From Candidatus Pelagibacter sp. (lineage in GTDB: Bacteria > Pseudomonadota > Alphaproteobacteria > Pelagibacterales > Pelagibacteraceae), in assembly GCA_002704625.1 (NCBI GenBank), contig PAGZ01000020.1, positions 1-39,224 on the forward strand: a stretch of DNA of 39,224 nt. The letters run 5' to 3'. Of this stretch, positions 34,074 through 39,224 are shown in pieces. Both the position numbers and the translations under genes were made by a program. Position 1 is the first letter of the stretch. Each line of letters starts with the position of its first letter. A model generated the notes under the pieces. The model was not told where the DNA came from. It saw only the letters and a program-made list of their open reading frames with translations, and searched no databases.

Positions 34074-35158
34074 ACTATTTAAAATTATTTAAAAATAAAA
34101 AAGTTATTGTTACCGGTCACACTGGATTCAAAGGGTCGTGGTTGGCATTTTGGTTAAACAATTTAGGGGCTAAAGTAATGGGGATATCAAAAGATGTACC
34201 AACAAATCCATCTCATTTTAATTTGACCAAGCTAAACAAAAAGATTTTATCAAAAAAGATTGATATTCGTAATTTAAAAGTCTTAAAAAAGATTTTTAAT
34301 GATTATAAACCTGATTATGTATTTCATTTAGCAGCACAATCTATTGTTAAAAAATCTTACTCTGAAACAATCGAAACTTGGCAGACAAATTTAATCGGAA
34401 CAATTAATGTTATGGAAGCTTTAAAATCATTAAAAAAAAGCAAAAATACAATTGTAGTTTTGATTACAAGTGACAAAGCCTATAAAAATTTAGAAAAAAA
34501 TAGGGGATACAAAGAAACAGATTTGTTAGGAGGCTTAGACCCTTATGGAGCATCAAAATCAGCAGCTGAAATTGCAATAAGTTCCTATATAAAATCTTTC
34601 TTCTTTTCGAAAAAAAATAAAACTTTTATAACAGTGGCTAGGGCAGGAAATGTAATAGGGGGAGGGGACTGGTCAAAAAACAGATTAATACCAGATTGTA
34701 TGAAATCCTGGTTAAGAGGAAAAAGAGTTTTAATAAGAAATCCGATTTCAACTAGACCTTGGCAACATGTATTGGAGGTATTGAATGGTTATTTGAAACT
34801 AGCTGCAAGTTTAAAATTAAATAAAAAACTTCATGGAGAAGCTTTTAATTTCGGACCCGCTAACAAAAAAAATTATAAAGTCTTGGATGTACTAAAAAAT
34901 GTTAAAAAAACATGGCCGAACATAAACTGGAAAATTAAAAAAAATAAAAATTTTTTTGAAAACGTTCTTTTACAACTAGACAGTAATAAAGCTAGAAAAA
35001 TTATTAATTGGAGACCAGTCTTAAAATTTGATGAAACTATAAAGTTAACAGTAGAGTGGTATAAATTCTATTCAAAATCAAAAAAAAATATTTCATCTAA
35101 ATCGTTAGAACAGATTATATATTATCAAAAGGTTTTAAAGAAAAATAAATTTATATGA
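34070..35158 (+). CDS. rfbG: CDP-glucose 4,6-dehydratase
   Basis: 362 aa, the normal size. The SDR loop is the RfbG-typical TGHTGFKGSWL (15-25), with FHLAAQS (85-91), TSDKAY (133-138) and the catalytic Y159-K163 (YGASK). It converts CDP-D-glucose to CDP-4-keto-6-deoxyglucose using bound NAD. Its ATG overlaps the upstream stop codon, and its own stop overlaps rfbF, which makes the CDP-glucose. No RfbH (3-dehydratase) follows, so the product is probably reduced at C-4 to a 6-deoxyhexose and not turned into a 3,6-dideoxyhexose, unless RfbH is elsewhere. Confidence 0.9.
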   Translation: MNYLKLFKNKKVIVTGHTGFKGSWLAFWLNNLGAKVMGISKDVPTNPSHFNLTKLNKKILSKKIDIRNLKVLKKIFNDYKPDYVFHLAAQSIVKKSYSETIETWQTNLIGTINVMEALKSLKKSKNTIVVLITSDKAYKNLEKNRGYKETDLLGGLDPYGASKSAAEIAISSYIKSFFFSKKNKTFITVARAGNVIGGGDWSKNRLIPDCMKSWLRGKRVLIRNPISTRPWQHVLEVLNGYLKLAASLKLNKKLHGEAFNFGPANKKNYKVLDVLKNVKKTWPNINWKIKKNKNFFENVLLQLDSNKARKIINWRPVLKFDETIKLTVEWYKFYSKSKKNISSKSLEQIIYYQKVLKKNKFI

Positions 35159-35847
35159 AAGTTATAATTTTAGCTGGAGGAATGGGAACAAGGTTATCTG
35201 AATACACAAAGTCAATACCAAAACCTATGGTAAAAATAAAAAAAATTCCAATAATTATTCATATTATGAATCATTATTCCAAATCAGGTTTTAAAGATTT
35301 TATAATTGCGACAGGGTACAAAAGTAAAATTATAGAGAAATTTTTTAGAAAAAAAATCTCTAATTGGAATATAAAAATTATCAATACAGGAAAAAATACA
35401 ATGACTGGGGGAAGGTTAAAAAGACTAAGAAAAATTGTTGGTAATGAAACATTTATGATGACCTATGGAGATGGTGTTTCTAACGTAAATTTAAAAAAAT
35501 TACTTAAATTTCATAAAAAAAATAAAAAAATGATTACTTTGACAGCAGTTAGACCGCCAGCAAGATTTGGGGCAATTAAAATTAATGGGCAACTTGTCAA
35601 ACATTTTAAAGAAAAATCAAAATTAGATGAGGGATGGATTAACGGAGGATTTTTTGTGATAGAGAGTAAATTTTTAAAATTTATTAAAAATGACAAAACG
35701 TATCTCGAGAGAGAACCCTTGGAAACGGCAAGTAAAAAAAGACAATTATCAGCTTTCAAACATGAGGGTTTTTGGCAGTGTATGGATACCAAAAGGGATA
35801 AAGATTATTTAGAAAAAATTCTTAAAACAAAAAAAATAAAATTTTGA
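35155..35847 (+). CDS. rfbF: glucose-1-phosphate cytidylyltransferase
   Basis: 230 aa, slightly shorter than the ~257 residues of enterobacterial RfbF. It has the nucleotidyltransferase signature AGGMGTRLSE (7-16), IPKPMVKI, the RfbF-like TGGRLKRL and GDGVSN segments, WINGGFFV and the C-terminal FKHEGFWQCMDT. It makes CDP-glucose from CTP and glucose-1-phosphate, feeding the dehydratase encoded directly upstream. It overlaps rfbG by 4 bases and the following SDR by 4 bases, giving a fully coupled three-gene set. Confidence 0.9.
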   Translation: MKVIILAGGMGTRLSEYTKSIPKPMVKIKKIPIIIHIMNHYSKSGFKDFIIATGYKSKIIEKFFRKKISNWNIKIINTGKNTMTGGRLKRLRKIVGNETFMMTYGDGVSNVNLKKLLKFHKKNKKMITLTAVRPPARFGAIKINGQLVKHFKEKSKLDEGWINGGFFVIESKFLKFIKNDKTYLEREPLETASKKRQLSAFKHEGFWQCMDTKRDKDYLEKILKTKKIKF

Positions 35848-36680
35848 AATTAAAAAAAGAAATATTAATTGTTGGGGGCACGGGTTTTATTGGATATCAC
35901 CTAGCAAAAAGATGTTTAAAAGATGGTTTTAAAGTCACTAGTATTTCAGTGAGCAGACCAAAAAAAATAAGATTTTTAAAGAGAGTTAAATACTTAATTT
36001 GTGACATATCTAAAAAAAATAATTTAAAAATATTATCAAAAAAGGAATTTTTATATGTTGTTAATTTAGGAGGGCACGTAGATCATTCGAATAGAAAGAA
36101 AACTTACAACAGTCATTATTTAGGTTGTAAAAATTTAACTAATTTTTTTATAAATAAAAAAATACGATCTTTCGTACAAATTGGAAGTAGCAGTGAGTAT
36201 GGAAATTTACCGTCTCCACAAAAGGAAAATTTTGTATGTAAGCCAAAATCTATTTATGGAAAAGCAAAATTACTTGCCACTAATCATTCGATTAGTTTAA
36301 ATAAGAAAAACAAATTTCCTTCAACAGTTTTGAGGCTGTACCAAGCTTATGGGCCTAGACAGGCTCTTAATCGTTTTATACCGATTATAATTTCAGGATG
36401 TTTGAAAAACAAAAAATTTCCCTGTTCCGAAGGAAAACAATTTAGAGACTTCGTTTATGTAGATGACGTTGTTGAGGCAATTTTAAAATGTTTTAATAAT
36501 AAAAGAGTCTTTGGGGAAATAATTAATATAGGTTCAGGCAAAGCAAAAAAAATTAAAAAAATTATAGAACATATAAGAGATACTGCTAAAAAAGGTACCC
36601 CTTTATATGGTAGAATAAAATTAAGAAAAGATGAAAGCTTAAAAGTTTATCCAGATATATTAAAAGCAAAAAAAAATTAA
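35844..36680 (+). CDS. SDR sugar-nucleotide reductase/epimerase, frameshifted near its C-terminus
   Basis: 278 aa as read, from a TTG start overlapping the rfbF stop codon (TTGA). It is an extended SDR: VGGTGFIG, IGSSSEYG, the catalytic YGKAK, LRLYQAYGPRQ and RDFVYVDD. It resembles CDP-hexulose reductases such as those making abequose or paratose, so it should reduce the rfbG product. The stop at 36678 follows a run of nine A (36668-36676). One extra A would keep the frame open to 36751 and add the standard tail WKSKIPFEKGLAKTINFY. So the last ~24 residues are missing through a 1-base deletion, either real or a homopolymer read error. Probably functional if the tail is restored. Confidence 0.8.
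   Translation: MKLKKEILIVGGTGFIGYHLAKRCLKDGFKVTSISVSRPKKIRFLKRVKYLICDISKKNNLKILSKKEFLYVVNLGGHVDHSNRKKTYNSHYLGCKNLTNFFINKKIRSFVQIGSSSEYGNLPSPQKENFVCKPKSIYGKAKLLATNHSISLNKKNKFPSTVLRLYQAYGPRQALNRFIPIIISGCLKNKKFPCSEGKQFRDFVYVDDVVEAILKCFNNKRVFGEIINIGSGKAKKIKKIIEHIRDTAKKGTPLYGRIKLRKDESLKVYPDILKAKKN
36668..36676 (+). other. A9 tract causing a C-terminal frameshift
   Basis: Nine consecutive A inside the SDR gene. Ten would give an unbroken frame through 36751, ending 16 bases inside the next gene, which is this locus's usual overlapping arrangement. It may be a sequencing or assembly error, a genuine mutation, or a slippage-prone contingency site. Confidence 0.7.
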
Positions 36681-36734
36681 AGTGGAAATCAAAAATTCCT
36701 TTTGAGAAAGGACTTGCAAAAACAATTAATTTTT

Positions 36735-37544
36735 ATGAAAAAGCAAAATAAACATCCACTAGTAAGTGTAATAATGAATTGTCGAAATGGAGAAAGGTAT
36801 TTAATTAAAAGCGTAAAAAGCGTGATCCAACAGACTTATAAAAATTGGGAACTTATATTTTTTGATAATTGTTCTACTGATAAAAGTAAAAAAATTATTA
36901 AAAGTTTTACTGATAAAAGAATTAAATATTTTAACTCTAAAAAATTTCTTAATCTTTATGACGCAAGAAACCTTGCTATTAGAAAATCTAAAGGGAGATA
37001 TGTATCATTTTTAGATACCGATGATTTATGGACTAAAGATAAACTACAACAACAAGTATATTTTTTAAAAAAGAATAAAGGCGTAAAAATTTTATTTTCT
37101 AATTACTTTATTTTAGAAGAAAATAAAAATAAAAACACAATTAAACATAGAAAAAACTTACCATCTGGAAATATTACACAAAAGTTATTAGACAACTATT
37201 CAATAGGTATTTTGACAGTCTTTATAGAAAAAAATATTTTTAAAAAATTTAAGTTTAAAAAAAATTACAACATTATAGGTGATTTTGATTTTTTTATTAA
37301 ATTAAGTAGAAAATTTAGAATTTTTAGCATTCAAAAACCATTAGCTTTTTACAGGATTCATGACTCCAATTTATCTTCGACTAATATTAAAGTTTTTATT
37401 AAAGAGCTTGATGAATGGATTAAAAAAAATAATAAAAAATTGAACAATTTAGGTTTTTCACTAGATAAACAGAAGTTCTATTTGAAAAAGTTAAAATTAA
37501 AGTTTTTTATTAATAAGTCCTTAGGGCGTGTAGTTCAATGGTAG
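36735..37544 (+). CDS. GT2 glycosyltransferase whose 3' end runs into tRNA-Val
   Basis: 269 aa from the ATG at 36735, where the family domain begins (HPLVSVIMNCRNGERYL); a TTG 33 bases upstream is less convincing. It is a GT-A family 2 enzyme with FFDNCSTDKS (42-51), RNLAIRKSKG (78-87) and the metal-binding LDTDD (93-97). GDFDFFIKL and FYRIHD later are typical of the family. The final codons GRVVQW and the TAG stop are made entirely of tRNA-Val sequence (37524-37544). The coding frame thus has no stop of its own before the tRNA, suggesting that recombination at the tRNA joined or trimmed the gene. The catalytic domain looks complete, so activity is likely retained. Confidence 0.82.
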   Translation: MKKQNKHPLVSVIMNCRNGERYLIKSVKSVIQQTYKNWELIFFDNCSTDKSKKIIKSFTDKRIKYFNSKKFLNLYDARNLAIRKSKGRYVSFLDTDDLWTKDKLQQQVYFLKKNKGVKILFSNYFILEENKNKNTIKHRKNLPSGNITQKLLDNYSIGILTVFIEKNIFKKFKFKKNYNIIGDFDFFIKLSRKFRIFSIQKPLAFYRIHDSNLSSTNIKVFIKELDEWIKKNNKKLNNLGFSLDKQKFYLKKLKLKFFINKSLGRVVQW

Positions 37545-37598
37545 AACGCTACGTTGACATCGTAGAGGTCATAAGTTCGATTCTTATCACGCCCACCA
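37524..37598 (+). tRNA. tRNA-Val (anticodon GAC)
   Basis: A full cloverleaf of 75 bases including an encoded CCA. Acceptor GGGCGTG (37524-37530) pairs with CACGCCC (37588-37594). The D stem is GTTC/GAAC, the anticodon stem CTACG/CGTAG encloses loop TTGACAT (anticodon GAC), and the T arm is ATAAG-TTCGATT-CTTAT. The discriminator A is followed by CCA. It marks the right-hand end of the plus-strand glycan genes. No integrase gene and no repeated tRNA 3' fragment are seen nearby. Confidence 0.96.
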
Positions 37599-37606
37599 AT
37601 TAAAAA

Positions 37607-39013
37607 TTAATTTTGAGATTTAAAATTTTTTTTAAAATCTGATAATACAATTGCTACTATAAAGAATATATAAGCAGAATTCCAAGTTGAAAAAAATCCT
37701 CCTGAACTTCTAAAAGGAAAAAATTCAATCAATAAAACAAAAATAAAAACCCAAAAAATAAAATAATATTTGTTAACTTTTTTTTTATAAGATTTAAATT
37801 TTTTAAATAAGGATAAAAACAAACTTGATATTATTATAATTAGCCCTATCAAACCTGTGTCATTTAAAATATCCAAATAATAATTATGGGGATGACTCTG
37901 ACAAGTTCTATTTGGTAGATGTCTTTTTTTGGCACAGTTTTTTCCAAAAGATTTTATTCCATTTCCAAGAATTGGTCGATCCATCCAAGTATCTATTGCA
38001 GTTATAAAAGTTACTGCATGACCACTACCAAAGTGAAATATTTTATATTTTTTTTTGTCTTCCTCTTCAATTTTTTTTTGTAACATTCCGTAATAAAAAT
38101 ATTTACTTTTTGTATCCTTTTGCGCATCCCACTTATGATAATCAAAAGTTTTATTTTGATCATCTTTAAGTTCAGGATATTTTCTACCTAATTCATCGAA
38201 AATCATTGGCAATATTGAAACTACATTATAATAAAAACTGCTGTACATTCTTTTCTTTTCTTCATCAGTATTTAAAATTGAAATCGATATTATTAAACTT
38301 AAAATTGATCCAATTATTATAGGTATTCTAATTTCTTTTATGAAAATTAAAATAAGTAATGAGTACATTATAAAAAGTACTACCGGCATCCTATTACCTG
38401 ATAAAAATATTCCTATAAAACAAATTATAAAAACAGGGACTAAAATACTAAATAGTTTTTCCTTTTTTTTAAAAAATAAAAAAGGAATTAGAAATATTCC
38501 TAAACTTCCAAATTTTTGAATATAACTACCAGCAACATGTTCATCACCAAAGAACCCAGAACTTACATGGAGATGTTTAGGGAACCCAAAAAAATCTTTA
38601 CCTGAAAAAAATTGATAGATTACATCTACAGACAAAAAGACCGAACAAAAAAGACAAGAAAATAAAAAATACTTAAAGTTGAAATCATTATTTTTAATTA
38701 AACATTTAATAACTAATAAAAAAATTAAATATCTCAAGTATAAAAACGATTTTAAAACTGTATTTCCATTTTCTTGAAAATAATTAACTAACGTACTCAA
38801 TAATACTACTGCAAAAAAAAATAAAATTAATAACGTCTGAATATCTTTAGTTATTTTAAAAAGATCTTTTTTGTAAAGAATGATACCAAGAATACTTATG
38901 AAAAAAATTTCAAGGTTTATAATAAAATTTCCTAATATGAATGAAATTGGAAATAGGAATAATAAAAAATTAATTAAATTGACGATTGAAAAGGAGATTT
39001 TTTGAATGTGCAT
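37607..39013 (-). CDS. O-antigen ligase/polymerase family membrane protein (WaaL/Wzy-like)
   Basis: 468 aa, hydrophobic throughout, with about ten or more membrane segments and one large periplasmic loop (~248-388). The loop contains DRPILGNG (345-352) and SHPHNYYLDILNDTGLIGL (373-391), the HxxN-type motif of the Wzy_C/O-antigen ligase family, and FLSGNR (203-208) supplies the conserved arginine region. Such proteins either polymerise repeat units or join glycan to lipid A core; sequence alone cannot say which. It is transcribed toward the tRNA and away from the 5S gene, so it is independent of the rRNA and plus-strand units. Confidence 0.85.
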   Translation of the reverse strand: MHIQKISFSIVNLINFLLFLFPISFILGNFIINLEIFFISILGIILYKKDLFKITKDIQTLLILFFFAVVLLSTLVNYFQENGNTVLKSFLYLRYLIFLLVIKCLIKNNDFNFKYFLFSCLFCSVFLSVDVIYQFFSGKDFFGFPKHLHVSSGFFGDEHVAGSYIQKFGSLGIFLIPFLFFKKKEKLFSILVPVFIICFIGIFLSGNRMPVVLFIMYSLLILIFIKEIRIPIIIGSILSLIISISILNTDEEKKRMYSSFYYNVVSILPMIFDELGRKYPELKDDQNKTFDYHKWDAQKDTKSKYFYYGMLQKKIEEEDKKKYKIFHFGSGHAVTFITAIDTWMDRPILGNGIKSFGKNCAKKRHLPNRTCQSHPHNYYLDILNDTGLIGLIIIISSLFLSLFKKFKSYKKKVNKYYFIFWVFIFVLLIEFFPFRSSGGFFSTWNSAYIFFIVAIVLSDFKKNFKSQN

Positions 39014-39036
39014 TTTATTAAATTTTATACTGTGGC

Positions 39037-39065
39037 ATTATAAATTACTGCTAAAATATTACAAA
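39037..39065 (-). promoter_or_regulatory. possible promoter of the O-antigen ligase/polymerase gene
   Basis: On the minus strand TATAAT (39042-39037) follows TTTGTA (39065-39060) with 17 bases between, 23 bases ahead of the ATG at 39013. The -10 is perfect but the -35 is weak. Confidence 0.35.
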
Positions 39066-39072
39066 AACTGTA

Positions 39073-39101
39073 TTTACATCAACTTTAAAACATACTATAT
39101 A
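39073..39101 (+). promoter_or_regulatory. candidate dedicated 5S rRNA promoter
   Basis: TTTACA (39073-39078), a 17-base spacer and TATATA (39096-39101) end 4 bases before the 5S start, so transcription would begin at or within a few bases of mature 5S. It makes sense because the 5S gene lies 39 kb from its 23S gene with a minus-strand gene between. Confidence 0.5.
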
Positions 39102-39105
39102 GACT

Positions 39106-39224
39106 TGCCTGGCGATTATTGCGAGGGGGTAATACCCGATCCCATTCCGAACTCGGAAGTCAAGCCCTTCAGCGCCGATGGTACTTTGTCTTAAGATATG
39201 GGAGAGTAGGACGTTGCCAGGCTA
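39106..39224 (+). rRNA. rrf: 5S ribosomal RNA
   Basis: TGCCTGGCGA opens and TTGCCAGGCTA closes the sequence, giving the terminal helix (GCCTGGC with GCCAGGC). Between them are the conserved CCCATTCCGAACTCGGAAGT and GCGCCGATGGTA segments and GGGAGAGTAGG. About 119 bases, essentially full length; the 3' end may extend a base past the window. It is GC-richer than the adjoining DNA. Confidence 0.96.

Noticed and set aside
37524..37598. tRNA-Val as the attachment site of an integrative element
   Set aside because: No integrase, excisionase or duplicated tRNA 3' fragment is visible in the window. Homologous or illegitimate exchange fits better.
37598..37612. AATTAA-AAA-TTAATT repeat just after tRNA-Val
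   Set aside because: Only A-T pairs and overlapping the CCA end and the ligase stop codon; not a convincing terminator.
39006..39194. 62-codon plus-strand reading frame running into the 5S gene
   Set aside because: It overlaps the 5S rRNA gene and the ligase promoter region and resembles no protein; a chance frame.
1..39224. CRISPR arrays, insertion sequences or phage genes
   Set aside because: No regularly spaced repeats, transposase motifs or structural phage proteins were seen on either strand.

Overview
The window is a very AT-rich stretch of bacterial chromosome of about 39 kb. It starts in the 3' end of a 23S rRNA gene (about 1-147) and ends in a 5S rRNA gene (39106-39224). Everything between is a tightly packed surface-polysaccharide locus, with 37 protein genes and one tRNA-Val(GAC). 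A large variable glycan island lodged between 23S and 5S rRNA, with very low GC, short spacers and a lysine/asparagine/isoleucine-rich proteome, is the layout known as hypervariable region 2 (HVR2) of SAR11 alphaproteobacteria (Candidatus Pelagibacter). I therefore assign it to a SAR11-type organism. This is inferred from layout and composition, not from a database search.

Layout. (a) 232-1748: an Fe/2-oxoglutarate oxygenase and a cupin. (b) 1801-6547: an HMGL-type aldolase fused to a second domain, a CMP-acylneuraminate-type cytidylyltransferase, a putative transferase and an SDR epimerase. (c) 6570-8661, minus strand: a DUF4910-type aminopeptidase-like protein and a phytanoyl-CoA dioxygenase-like protein. 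(d) 8835-14771, plus strand: an AAC(3)-like acyltransferase, an AMP-forming ligase, LuxE-like and LuxC-like proteins, a FabZ-like dehydratase and a radical SAM protein. (e) 14792-19481, minus strand: a MarR/EPS-type regulator, a PhyH-like oxygenase, a FabG-like SDR, a two-subunit transketolase, an acyl carrier protein and a TylF-like methyltransferase. (f) 19586-29533, plus strand: an ABC exporter, NeuB, two unusual cytidylyltransferase fusions, an asparagine-synthase-like amidotransferase, a CapI-like epimerase and a TviB/WbpO-like dehydrogenase. (g) 29585-37544, plus strand: a LIC12162-like transferase, KdsB, an APS-kinase/nucleotidyltransferase fusion, another transferase, CDP-glucose genes (rfbG, rfbF), an SDR with a frameshift and a GT2 that runs into tRNA-Val. 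(h) 37607-39013, minus strand: an O-antigen ligase/polymerase.

The genes look like the machinery for an elaborate repeat unit: CMP-activated ulosonic acids, UDP-uronic acids probably amidated, a CDP-6-deoxyhexose, and an acyl or carbon-branched group made by the LuxE/LuxC/ACP/transketolase set. No initiating glycosyl-1-phosphate transferase and no Wzx flippase is visible. The ABC exporter is the candidate flippase.

The most striking regulatory feature is a 15-bp palindrome, GTTCAA-N3-TTGAAC, present four times (1782, 8779, 19525, 29541). Each copy is intergenic and heads a transcription block, and one lies just upstream of the MarR/EPS regulator gene. I read these as the operators of a local regulon. 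The second main candidate for something undescribed is the two-operon LuxE/LuxC/ACP/transketolase pathway spanning 8835-19157.
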